From Nocardia brasiliensis ATCC 700358 (lineage in GTDB: Bacteria; Actinomycetota; Actinomycetes; Mycobacteriales; Mycobacteriaceae), in contig NC_018681.1 of assembly GCF_000250675.2 (NCBI RefSeq), positions 1,364,001 to 1,428,000 of the forward strand: a DNA stretch of 64,000 nucleotides, written 5' to 3'. Shown piece by piece: positions 24,233 through 32,646 of the stretch (positions are counted from its first letter, which is position 1; each line of letters starts with the position of its first letter). Position numbers and translations under genes: made by a program. Below the pieces are notes generated by a model. That model did no database searches, was not told the DNA's origin, and saw only the letters and a program-made list of their open reading frames with translations.

Positions 24233-27200
24233 ATGCTGCACGGTCTGTGGTCGCCGGGATCCGGGTTGCTGCTCTGGCACGATTCGCCCCTCACCGCGCT
24301 GCCCGAACCGCTGGGCGGCGTATTGAGCGCGTCCAAATTCCGGCACCGGGCAGAGGTGCTGGTGGCGGGCCCGGGCGGCAGCACCACCGAGCAGGTCCGC
24401 GCGCACGCGATGGCGCCGCAGAGCGCCGCGGAGGCCTTGCGGCAGCGGTTGCCCGCCGCGGCGGTCGCCGGCGATCTGCGGTTTCTCGCGCATGTCGCGC
24501 ACGGCATCGAACGGTGGGTCCGCGCGGGCCGGATCGTGCCGGAATTGCGCCGGGACGACGGCCAGTGGTGGGTGCGCTGGCGGCTGGTCGGCGGCGAACG
24601 ACAGCGGGCCTGGCTGGCCGAGCTGGCCGTCGCGATGCCCGCCGCGCTCCGGGTCGCCGGACGGCCGAACGCCGTGCTCGACGATCTGGTCGGCGAACTC
24701 ACCGATCCCATCGCGCGAGCCCTCGTCGATCTGCCCGCGCCGACGCATCCGCTGGTGGACGCGCTGGTCCGCGATGTCGCCCTGGACAACGGCAGCTACC
24801 AGGTGGCCGAGGTGCTCGAACGCTGGCGCGCCACCCTGACCGGCGATGAACCGGAGCTGGTGCTGCGCCTGCTCGAACCCGACGGTGAGCTCGGCACCGC
24901 GGACGAATCGGTGGCACTGTGGCGCCTGGAGGTCTGCCTGCGACTGGACGGCGAGGCGCCGAGTCCTGTGCTGCTGCACAGTGATCCGAATCTGCTCCGG
25001 GTGGCGGGGGAGCAGCTCGGCGAGGCGCAGCGCGCCTATCCGCGGCTGCGCGACCTGCCGAGCGATCCGCGCTCGATGGATCTGCTGCTGCCCACCGAGG
25101 TGGTCATCGATCTGGTCGAGCACGGCGCGCACGCGTTGCAGGCGTCCGGTGTCCGGTTGCTGCTGCCGCGGGCCTGGAACGTCAGCGCGCCGACCATGCG
25201 CCTGCGGGTGGAGAGCGCGGTGCCCGCGGCCGAGAGCACGGTCGGCATGCCCGGACTGGTGTCCTACCGCTGGGAACTCGCGCTGGGCGACACCGTGCTG
25301 ACCAAGGCCGAGATGGAGCGGCTGGTCCGGAGCAAGTCCGACCTGGTCCAGTTGCGTGGCGACTGGGTGCAGGCCGATCACAAGGTGCTGGCGGCCGCCG
25401 CCCGCTACGTCGCCGCGCACGCCGACACCTCCGAGATCACCTTCGCGGACCTGGTCGGCGAGCTCGCCGCGGGCCGGGTGGAGCAGGTGCCGGTCACCGA
25501 GGTGACCGCGACGGGCTGGGCCGCCGACATCCTGGACCGGACCCGCGAGCTGCCACCGATCGCCCCGCCGGTCGGCCTGAAGGCCCAGCTGCGGCCCTAC
25601 CAGGAGCGCGGCCTGTCCTGGCTGGCGACTATGAGCCGCATGGGTTTCGGCGCGATCCTCGCCGACGATATGGGCCTGGGTAAGACCGTGCAGGTGCTCG
25701 CGCTGCTGGTGCACGAGCGCGAGGTGGGGGGTGGCCCGCTGAACCGTACGGCGGACGATCGGGGGACCGCGCCGCAAGCCGGAAAGAAGGGCCGTGCGGA
25801 ATCGACGAGTACGACTGTGAAGGGCGAGTCGGCGGGTCCGCGCATGAAGGTCGGCGCGGCTCGGCCGGGGGGCACAGGGGAGGCGACCACCTCGGAATGG
25901 CCGGGTGCGTCCGGGACGCGGGCCGAGGACGAGGCGACCGGTGCTCGAATGTCGGTCGACGCACCGGCGAATGTGTCGTCGGCAGTCGGTCCTAGGCGTG
26001 CCCCCGTGACCGATGTTCAAGGCGCGGAGGTGATTTCGCTCGATGCCGTGCGGCGTCGCAAAGCAGCAAAGGGTTCCGCGACGAGCAGTAGCCGGGAACC
26101 CGCGACGGGCAGTTCGAGCGGCGGCGCCACCGCGTCGGCGGACCCGGCGGCTCGGCCGCACGGCACGCCCGGTGACCGCGCCGTGGGGCCGACCCTGCTG
26201 GTGTGCCCGATGTCGGTGGTGGGGAACTGGCAGCGCGAGACCGAGCGGTTCGCGCCGGATCTGCGGGTGTGGGTGCATCACGGCGCGGGGCGGCATGCGG
26301 GGGCGGAGCTGGACGCGGCGGTCGCCGAGTCGGATCTGGTGATCACGACCTATTCGCTGCTCGCCCGGGATCTCGACGAATTGAAGCGGCAATCGTGGGA
26401 CCGGATCGTGCTCGACGAGGCGCAGCACATCAAGAACGCCGGCACCAGGCAGGCGCGCGCCGCCCGCGCCGTACCCGCGCGACATCGGTTGGCGCTCACC
26501 GGAACTCCGGTGGAGAACCGGCTCGAGGAACTGCGTTCCATCATGGATTTCGCGATGCCGAAAATGCTCGGCAGCCCGCAGACCTTTCGCGCGCGTTTCG
26601 CCGTGCCGATCGAACGCGAGCGCGACGAGAACGCGATCAGCAGGCTGCGCCTGATCACGCAGCCGTTCGTGCTGCGCCGGGTGAAAACCGATCCCGCCGT
26701 GATCACCGATCTGCCGGACAAGATCGAGATGACCGTGCGCGCGAACCTGACCGTCGAGCAGGCCGCGCTGTATCAGGCCGTGGTCGACGACATGCTGGCC
26801 AAGATCAAGGACGCGAAGGGCATGGCCCGCAAGGGCGCCGTGCTCAGCGCGCTGACCAGGCTCAAGCAGGTGTGCAATCATCCGGTGCACTATCTCGGCG
26901 ACGGCTCCGGCATCCTGCATCGCGGCAGCCACCGCTCCGGCAAGCTCGCGCTGGTGGAGGACGTGCTGGACGCGGTGCTCGCCGACGGTGAGAAGGCCCT
27001 GTTGTTCACCCAGTTCCGCGAGTTCGGTGAGCTGATCGCGCCCTATCTGACCGAACGTTTCGGCACCGAGATCCCCTTCCTGCACGGCGGCGTGCCCAAG
27101 CAGCGGCGCGACAGCATGGTCACCCGGTTCCAGGAGCCGGACGGTCCCTCGCTGATGTTGTTGTCGCTCAAGGCCGGTGGTACCGGTCTGAATCTCACCG

Positions 27201-27475
27201 CCGCCAATCACGTGGTGCACCTGGATCGTTGGTGGAATCCGGCGGTGGAGAATCAGGCCACCGACCGTGCGTTCCGCATCGGTCAGCAGCGCAACGTCCA
27301 GGTGCGCAAACTGGTCTGCGTCGACACGATCGAGGAGCGGATCGACGAAATGATCAACGGCAAAAAGCAACTCGCCGATCTGGCGATCGGTGCGGGGGAG
27401 AACTGGATCACCGAACTCAGCACCGACGACCTGCGTGAACTGTTCACGCTCGGCGCCGAGGCGGTCGGCGAATGA
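24233..27475 (+). CDS. SNF2 family DEAD/DEAH-box helicase with an inserted linker
   Basis: A 1080-residue ATPase. Residues 1 to about 440 are the SNF2-associated N-terminal region (MLHGLWSPGSGL is the usual opening). Motif I DDMGLGKT is near residues 476-483, the DEAQH box near 727, and LTGTPVENRLEELRSI after it. The C-terminal helicase lobe ends with QATDRAFRIGQQRNV near 1007. It translocates on DNA or remodels protein-DNA complexes. Residues 497-650 are an Ala/Ser/Gly/Thr-rich insertion between motifs I and Ia. Its stop overlaps the SWIM protein gene start. Confidence 0.94.
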   Translation: MLHGLWSPGSGLLLWHDSPLTALPEPLGGVLSASKFRHRAEVLVAGPGGSTTEQVRAHAMAPQSAAEALRQRLPAAAVAGDLRFLAHVAHGIERWVRAGRIVPELRRDDGQWWVRWRLVGGERQRAWLAELAVAMPAALRVAGRPNAVLDDLVGELTDPIARALVDLPAPTHPLVDALVRDVALDNGSYQVAEVLERWRATLTGDEPELVLRLLEPDGELGTADESVALWRLEVCLRLDGEAPSPVLLHSDPNLLRVAGEQLGEAQRAYPRLRDLPSDPRSMDLLLPTEVVIDLVEHGAHALQASGVRLLLPRAWNVSAPTMRLRVESAVPAAESTVGMPGLVSYRWELALGDTVLTKAEMERLVRSKSDLVQLRGDWVQADHKVLAAAARYVAAHADTSEITFADLVGELAAGRVEQVPVTEVTATGWAADILDRTRELPPIAPPVGLKAQLRPYQERGLSWLATMSRMGFGAILADDMGLGKTVQVLALLVHEREVGGGPLNRTADDRGTAPQAGKKGRAESTSTTVKGESAGPRMKVGAARPGGTGEATTSEWPGASGTRAEDEATGARMSVDAPANVSSAVGPRRAPVTDVQGAEVISLDAVRRRKAAKGSATSSSREPATGSSSGGATASADPAARPHGTPGDRAVGPTLLVCPMSVVGNWQRETERFAPDLRVWVHHGAGRHAGAELDAAVAESDLVITTYSLLARDLDELKRQSWDRIVLDEAQHIKNAGTRQARAARAVPARHRLALTGTPVENRLEELRSIMDFAMPKMLGSPQTFRARFAVPIERERDENAISRLRLITQPFVLRRVKTDPAVITDLPDKIEMTVRANLTVEQAALYQAVVDDMLAKIKDAKGMARKGAVLSALTRLKQVCNHPVHYLGDGSGILHRGSHRSGKLALVEDVLDAVLADGEKALLFTQFREFGELIAPYLTERFGTEIPFLHGGVPKQRRDSMVTRFQEPDGPSLMLLSLKAGGTGLNLTAANHVVHLDRWWNPAVENQATDRAFRIGQQRNVQVRKLVCVDTIEERIDEMINGKKQLADLAIGAGENWITELSTDDLRELFTLGAEAVGE

Positions 27476-28260
27476 GTACCGACGGCCCCGATCGGGGCGT
27501 TTACATCGACTACAGCCAGTTCGGCAAGCGGCGTCCGGTGCGCGGCGGGGCGGCGGCGCGCAGCAGGCGCGGCGGTTTCGGGCGTACCTGGTGGGGCAAG
27601 GCTTTGGTCGACGCGGTGGAGCAGATGGCCGAGCCCGGACGGATGTCGCGCGGCCGGACCTATGCCCGCGCGGGGCAGGTGGTGAGTTATCACATCGAGC
27701 CAGGTGCGGTGACCGCCGAGGTGCAGGGCAGCCAGCCGCGCCCGTTCACCGCCGTGTTCACGGTGCGCCCGTTGCGCGAGGAAGAACTCGAATTGCTGAT
27801 CGAAACGATCCGCGAGGCGCCGGGCATGCTGGCCGAGATCGCCTCCGGCGCACTGCCGACCGAGCTCGGCCCATTACTGCTGCCGACCACCGCGGCCGAC
27901 CTGGACTTCAGCTGTAGCTGCCCGGACCCCGGCTGGCCGTGCAAGCACGTCGCCGCGGTCTGCTATCTGCTCGCCGAACGACTCGACGAACGGCCCCGGG
28001 AGATTCTCACGCTGCGCGGGCTCGACCTGGACACGTTGATCGGCGGCATCGAACGTGACCTGCGCGCAGCGGATTCCACCGATCCGTACGGCGACGATAT
28101 CGAGTTGCCGAAGCTGCCGAAGCTCGAATTCCGCCCGGCGACCGAGGATCTCGATCCGCTGCTGTTGCGCAAGGCGATGCGGATGACCGCGGCGGAGGAG
28201 CCGATCGCGGCGGCGGGACTGCGCGAACTCGCCGCGCTGTATCGCCAGATAGAAGGATGA
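27472..28260 (+). CDS. SWIM zinc-finger protein
   Basis: A 262-residue protein with a SWIM zinc finger CSCPDPGWPCKH (CxC...CxH) near residues 145-156. N-terminal signature: FGRTWWGKALVDAVEQ. It starts with ATGA overlapping the SNF2 stop, so the two are co-translated. In actinobacteria these two proteins are regularly encoded together, suggesting a shared DNA-linked role. The SWIM finger may recruit the helicase to DNA or a protein partner; this is inference. Confidence 0.92.
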   Translation: MSTDGPDRGVYIDYSQFGKRRPVRGGAAARSRRGGFGRTWWGKALVDAVEQMAEPGRMSRGRTYARAGQVVSYHIEPGAVTAEVQGSQPRPFTAVFTVRPLREEELELLIETIREAPGMLAEIASGALPTELGPLLLPTTAADLDFSCSCPDPGWPCKHVAAVCYLLAERLDERPREILTLRGLDLDTLIGGIERDLRAADSTDPYGDDIELPKLPKLEFRPATEDLDPLLLRKAMRMTAAEEPIAAAGLRELAALYRQIEG

Positions 28261-28478
28261 CGGCGCTGGCTGCCGTTGAGCACGCCCGTGTTTGGTGAGC
28301 ATCCGGCGTCGGGGCTTTCGGGGCGCCGCCGGACCTTCGGGGCGGGATCGAGTCCGGTGACACAGGGACCGGGACTTCCCGACACCGGATGCCTCGTCCA
28401 GTGTGCGCCCGGTCACACCGTCTGGGTACTGCCCGAAGGTTGCCAGGCCGCTGCCCTTGCGCCGAACTTCGGCAGCGC

Positions 28479-28949
28479 TCAGGCGCTTTCGCGGGGGCCG
28501 GCCACCAGCACGGTCGTGAAGCACAGTGTCGCGATGATCGACACGACGATCACCGGCTCGGGAAAGTACAGCAGGGCGATCCAGCACAGTCCGCCGGCAG
28601 CCGCCACGCAGATGCCGTTGAACAGCGACCAGCGTGCGATCAGCTGTGGGGCCGAGCGCACCGCGGCGATCGCGAGCAGTCCGAAAAGCAGGCCGAACAA
28701 GCCCATTCCGACGCTGTAACCGGTGTTCAGATCGAACACGCTGAGTTGCCTGCCGCCCTCGAACAGTGCGGTGCTGACGTGTGCGGACAGTTCGTTGACC
28801 GTCTCCTCGGCGGGCGAGTCGGGACCGCCGAAGGCGTGCACGACCAGCAGATGCGCCAGGCCGACCACGCCGAGTAGTGCGGAACCCGCGAGGTGGACCG
28901 GCGTGGCCCAGCGGGCGGACAGGGTGGACGAGGGTGTTATCGCGGTCAT
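28479..28949 (-). CDS. Four-helix membrane protein of unknown function
   Basis: A 156-residue protein with four hydrophobic segments (about residues 17-35, 70-92, 98-118 and 122-145) and a conserved-looking loop FEGGRQLSVFDLNTGYSVG between the first and second. The layout resembles LIC_13387-like small membrane proteins, but this is a weak match. ATG 28949 follows GGAGGT. It is divergent from a TetR regulator 72 bp away and may be its target. Confidence 0.75.
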   Translation of the reverse strand: MTAITPSSTLSARWATPVHLAGSALLGVVGLAHLLVVHAFGGPDSPAEETVNELSAHVSTALFEGGRQLSVFDLNTGYSVGMGLFGLLFGLLAIAAVRSAPQLIARWSLFNGICVAAAGGLCWIALLYFPEPVIVVSIIATLCFTTVLVAGPRESA

Positions 28950-28992
28950 CGCGACCTCCGTGTCTCGGGCAGAGCCGGTGTTCCCAGAACAG

Positions 28993-29007
28993 AACAAAAC
29001 TTATGTT
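28993..29007. promoter_or_regulatory. Candidate TetR operator
   Basis: AACAAAACTTATGTT is a 15-bp palindrome with one mismatched pair, between the divergent membrane protein and TetR genes. It directly precedes the TetR -10 box (29009-29014). The position suits auto-repression. Confidence 0.45.
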
Positions 29008-29008
29008 A

Positions 29009-29014
29009 TAGGCT
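29009..29014 (+). promoter_or_regulatory. -10 box of a probable leaderless TetR transcript
   Basis: TAGGCT with 7 nt to GTG 29022. Confidence 0.5.
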
Positions 29015-29021
29015 GGGAAAT

Positions 29022-29549
29022 GTGGCAGGCAAGAGTTCATGGCTGGAATCGGGCTTGGTGATCCTCGGCACGGCGGGACCCGCCGGGCTCACGCTGGAGC
29101 GGCTGGTCGCGACGACCGGGCTGAGCACCGGCTCGTTCTACCACCACTTCTCCGGCATCACCGGCTACAAGGCGGCGTTGCTCGCGCACTTCGAGGAGGT
29201 GCACACCACCCGTTACGTGCGCGAGGTCATCGCCGCCGAGTCGCTCGACGCGCGGGCACGGCTGGACCTGCTGCTCGATCTCGTGCTGGAGGACGACGGA
29301 CCGGCCAGATTGGAGACCGCGGTCCGGTCCTGGGCGATCGACGACCAGGCCGCGGCCGAGGTGAAGGCGCGGATCGACACCGCCCGGCTGGATATTCTGC
29401 GAAAACTTTTGCGGGAGAGCGGCTATGCGGAGACCGATGCCTGGGAGACCGCGCGGATCCTCTATCTGCTCGTGCTCGGCGCGAGCAATATGCTGCCCGC
29501 GGTACCGCCGGCGGAACTGCGGACGCTGGCCAGACGGGTCCTGTCATGA
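29022..29549 (+). CDS. TetR/AcrR family transcriptional regulator
   Basis: A 175-residue protein with an N-terminal helix-turn-helix: LTLERLVATTGLSTGSFYHHF (residues about 19-39). The FYHHF end and the following YKAALLAHFE are typical TetR. The ligand-binding part is short and helical. GTG 29022 is supported by the leaderless spacing to TAGGCT. A palindrome immediately upstream could be its operator. Its stop overlaps the next gene (ATGA), so the metal-receptor-like protein is part of the same transcript. Confidence 0.88.
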   Translation: MAGKSSWLESGLVILGTAGPAGLTLERLVATTGLSTGSFYHHFSGITGYKAALLAHFEEVHTTRYVREVIAAESLDARARLDLLLDLVLEDDGPARLETAVRSWAIDDQAAAEVKARIDTARLDILRKLLRESGYAETDAWETARILYLLVLGASNMLPAVPPAELRTLARRVLS

Positions 29550-30313
29550 GCCCGGTGCGCGACGATCTGGGCACGGTGGTGCCGTTGGCGGAGCCGCGGC
29601 GGGTGGTGTCGCTGGTGCCTTCGCTGACCGAGGCGGTGGCCCGCACCTGCCCCGAAGTTATTGTCGCCGCGACGGATTGGTGCACGCATCCGGCCGACCT
29701 GGACGTGGAGCGAGTGCGCGGCACCAAGAACCCGCACGTGCGTCGCATCGTCGAGCTGGCCCCGGACCTGGTGCTGTGCAACATGGAGGAGAACCGGCGC
29801 ATCGACGTCGATCGCCTGCGCGCGGCCGGTATCCCGGTGTGGGTCACGCGGATCGAGACGGTGGACGAGGCGTTGGCCTCGTTGCGCCGGCTCTGCACCG
29901 TCGCCCTCGACGCGGGTGTCCCCGGCTGGTTGGTGGAAGCCGAATCCGTCTGGGCGGCACCGCCTCCCGTGCCGGTGCGGCCTGCGGTGATTCCGATCTG
30001 GCGCAACCCGTGGATGGTGGTGGGGCGCGACACGTTCACCGGTGACCTCGCCCGCAGGCTCGGCCTGCACCTCGTCCACGCCGACCGCTCCGAGCGCTAC
30101 CCCCGGCTTGCCGAGGACGAGCTGACCGCCGGTGTCGAGCTCGCGGTGCTGCCCGACGAGCCGTATGTCTTCACCGAAACCGATGGCCCCGAAGCCTTTC
30201 CGGGGTGCGACGTGGCCCTGGTCGAAGGACGCAGTCTCACCTGGTACGGCCCCTCGCTCGCCACCGCGCGAAACACCTTGACCACTCAGCTGGCTCAGGC
30301 CTTTCCTGGCTGA
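29546..30313 (+). CDS. Helical-backbone metal receptor / cobalamin-binding-like protein
   Basis: A 255-residue protein of the BtuF-like periplasmic binding fold: RVVSLVPSLTEAVA, then DLVLCNMEENRRIDVDRLRAAGIPVWV and EGRSLTWYGPSLATA. The last two are typical of actinobacterial cobalamin-binding-domain proteins. There is no signal peptide or lipobox, so it should be cytoplasmic and is not a classical ABC-transport binding protein. No permease or ATPase gene is adjacent. The ATG overlaps the TetR stop. Confidence 0.8.
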   Translation: MSPVRDDLGTVVPLAEPRRVVSLVPSLTEAVARTCPEVIVAATDWCTHPADLDVERVRGTKNPHVRRIVELAPDLVLCNMEENRRIDVDRLRAAGIPVWVTRIETVDEALASLRRLCTVALDAGVPGWLVEAESVWAAPPPVPVRPAVIPIWRNPWMVVGRDTFTGDLARRLGLHLVHADRSERYPRLAEDELTAGVELAVLPDEPYVFTETDGPEAFPGCDVALVEGRSLTWYGPSLATARNTLTTQLAQAFPG

Positions 30314-30328
30314 GCCTCGGTCGGTGCG

Positions 30329-31822
30329 TTACGCCGAGTTGGCGAAGCGGTAGTCGGACAGGTCGAAATGACCACTGCGCCAGGCGGCCTCGACGGTGGT
30401 CGACGGGCGTAGTGGCACGTCGCCGTGTTTGTCGAAGTAGTAGCTGTTCGCGACCGCGCAGCTGTCCTGCCAGAACACCTGGCCGCCGCGGCGGTCCAGC
30501 ATCTCCTGGAAGAAGCGGTCGTTGGCCTCGCGGGTCACCTCGACCACCGTCGCGTTGCCCGCTCGGGCGTGGCGCAGGCAGCGCAGAATATGCCTGGTCT
30601 GGTTCTCGATCAGCGCGAAATAGGACGAACCGTTGTAACCGTACGGGCCGATGATCGAGAAGAAGTTCGGGAACCCGGGCACGCTCACGCCCTCGTAGGC
30701 TTGCAGCCGATTCTCGTCCCACCACTTCTCCAGGTCGAGGCCGTCGATACCGCGCAGTCGATAGGTCGGCATGTTGCCGGATTCCATCACCTTGAAACCG
30801 GTTGCCAGGACCAGGATGTCGACCGGGTACTCCGTACCCGACGCCGTGCGCACACCGGTGCCGGTGATCGCCTCGATCGGGTCGGTCTCCAGCACCACGT
30901 TGGCGCGGTTGAACGTGGCCAGATAGTCGTTCGAGAAACTCGGCCGCTTGCAGCCCAAAGCGTAACGGGGCGTGAGTTTTTCCCTGGTCACGGGATCTTT
31001 CACCTGGCTGCGCAGGTGCGCGAGACCGGCCCGCTCGCCGATCGCGGCCGTGGGCAGATTCTTGTGATAATGCGCGGCGATGGGGAAGGTGACCTCGACG
31101 TAGGTCTGGCTGATCAGCCGGGTCAGCGAGCGGGCGCCCGGCACCCGCAGGGCCCACTGCACCGGCTTGGGCAGCGGGAGATCGAGCCGGGGCAGGCACC
31201 AGATCGGCGTGCGCTGGAACACGACGAGCTGCTCGACCTGCGGTGCGGTTTCCGGAATCACCTGCACCGCAGAGGCTCCCGTGCCGATGATCGCGACCCG
31301 CTTACCACGCAGATCCTGCCCGTGATCCCAGCGTGAGGTGTGCATGGTGACGCCGGCGAACGCGTCGACGCCGGGGATCTCGGGCAGTTTCGGGCGGGTG
31401 AGCACGCCCGTGGCGCTGATGACGAATCGTGCGGTCAGCTCGTCACCGGTTTCGGTGCGCAGTCGCCACCGGCACCCGTCCGCATCGAACTCGGCCTCGG
31501 TGATGGTGGTGCCGAACCGGATTCGGGACCGCAGCCCGTATTTGTCCACGCACGATTCGGCGTAGGCCTTCAATTCCCGGCCCGGCGCGTAGGTTCGGGA
31601 CCAGCTGGCGCGCTGCTCGAACGAGAACTGGTAGCTGAACGACGGAATGTCCACGGCGATACCGGGATAGGTGTTCCAGTGCCAGGTGCCACCGACACCG
31701 TCCGCATCGTCGACGATCAGGAAATCGTCGAAGCCGGCCTCGCGTAGCTTGATCGCCGCGCCGATGCCGGAGAATCCGGCGCCGACGATGATCACCTCGT
31801 GCTCGATCCCGTTGTCGGGCAT
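30329..31822 (-). CDS. Flavin-containing Baeyer-Villiger-type monooxygenase
   Basis: A 497-residue FAD/NADPH oxygenase. The FAD motif GAGFSGIGAAIKL is near the N-terminus (about residues 14-26). The Baeyer-Villiger fingerprint FAGVTMHTSRWD follows, then the second Rossmann motif GTGASAVQVIPE and the DILVLATGF motif. Such enzymes insert oxygen into ketones to give esters, often in steroid or alkanone breakdown. ATG 31822 is preceded by GGGAGGTGG. It is divergent from a TetR regulator 131 bp away, a likely control pair. The substrate is unknown. Confidence 0.9.
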   Translation of the reverse strand: MPDNGIEHEVIIVGAGFSGIGAAIKLREAGFDDFLIVDDADGVGGTWHWNTYPGIAVDIPSFSYQFSFEQRASWSRTYAPGRELKAYAESCVDKYGLRSRIRFGTTITEAEFDADGCRWRLRTETGDELTARFVISATGVLTRPKLPEIPGVDAFAGVTMHTSRWDHGQDLRGKRVAIIGTGASAVQVIPETAPQVEQLVVFQRTPIWCLPRLDLPLPKPVQWALRVPGARSLTRLISQTYVEVTFPIAAHYHKNLPTAAIGERAGLAHLRSQVKDPVTREKLTPRYALGCKRPSFSNDYLATFNRANVVLETDPIEAITGTGVRTASGTEYPVDILVLATGFKVMESGNMPTYRLRGIDGLDLEKWWDENRLQAYEGVSVPGFPNFFSIIGPYGYNGSSYFALIENQTRHILRCLRHARAGNATVVEVTREANDRFFQEMLDRRGGQVFWQDSCAVANSYYFDKHGDVPLRPSTTVEAAWRSGHFDLSDYRFANSA

Positions 31823-31939
31823 GGCCACCTCCCACGTACCGGCGGCGCACACACCGCCTCGTGTGTTCCGGCGGCCACTGGGGGCTGACGATCACCGCAT
31901 AATTGGCCGCACGTGCCACCAATTAGGCGCGCGATGGGG

Positions 31940-31945
31940 TACTTT
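31940..31945 (+). promoter_or_regulatory. -10 box of a probable leaderless TetR transcript
   Basis: TACTTT with 7 nt to ATG 31953. Confidence 0.45.
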
Positions 31946-31952
31946 GTCAACC

Positions 31953-32609
31953 ATGAGCTTGCGTGTACCGGCCCGGACCTGGGGCGGGCGCACCGCAGAG
32001 GAGCGGCGCGCCGAACGCCGCGCGCGGCTGCTCGACGCGGCCCTGGAGATCTGGCTCGAGAGCGGCTGGGCCGCCGTGACCATGCGCGGCGTGTGTCAGC
32101 GCACCGCGCTGAACGACCGCTATTTCTACGAGCACTTCGCCGATCGCGACGAATTGCTCGGCGCCGCATGGGATGCCGTGTGCGCCGAGGTGTTCGCCGA
32201 CCTCGCCGCGGTCGTCGCGGAGCAGGTGGCGCAGCCGCCGCTGACGATCCTGCGCGCGGCGGTGACGCGGGCGGTGGCCCTGCAGTCCGACCACGACGGG
32301 CGCGCGCGCATCCTGCTGGCCGACCACGCGGGCAGCGCCGTGCTCGAGCAGCGCCGCAAGACCATGCTCGGCGACGCGACCGAGCTGCTCATCGCCACCG
32401 CGCGGCCGTATCTGGCACCGGACACCGACGAGGTCGACGTCCGGATGAGCACGCTGGTCTGCATCGGCGGTTTCATCGAGCTGCTCACCGCCTGGCGGAC
32501 CGGAGCGATGGAGATCGACGGCCCCCGCATCATCGAGCACACCTGCGGCCTCGGTGCCCTGTTCGCGAGCCGGTATCTGCCACCGGAGATCATTTCCGCA
32601 GGGGAATAA
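31953..32609 (+). CDS. TetR/AcrR family transcriptional regulator
   Basis: A 218-residue protein. The helix-turn-helix region is VTMRGVCQRTALNDRYFYEHF (residues about 46-66), with the typical ARLLDAALEIWLESGW before it. The C-terminal ligand domain is helical. ATG 31953 is supported by leaderless spacing from TACTTT. It is divergent from the monooxygenase and convergent with icmF, so either may be its target. Confidence 0.88.
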   Translation: MSLRVPARTWGGRTAEERRAERRARLLDAALEIWLESGWAAVTMRGVCQRTALNDRYFYEHFADRDELLGAAWDAVCAEVFADLAAVVAEQVAQPPLTILRAAVTRAVALQSDHDGRARILLADHAGSAVLEQRRKTMLGDATELLIATARPYLAPDTDEVDVRMSTLVCIGGFIELLTAWRTGAMEIDGPRIIEHTCGLGALFASRYLPPEIISAGE

Positions 32610-32646
32610 CGCCTGTCGCGCACTCAGTTCGGCGGGCTCGGCAACA

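Noticed and set aside
23933..27370. Open frame of over 1100 codons on the minus strand opposite the SNF2 helicase
   Set aside because: It arises from the strong third-position G/C bias of the helicase gene; the product is His/Arg/Gln-rich with no domain, while the plus-strand frame has full SNF2 motifs.
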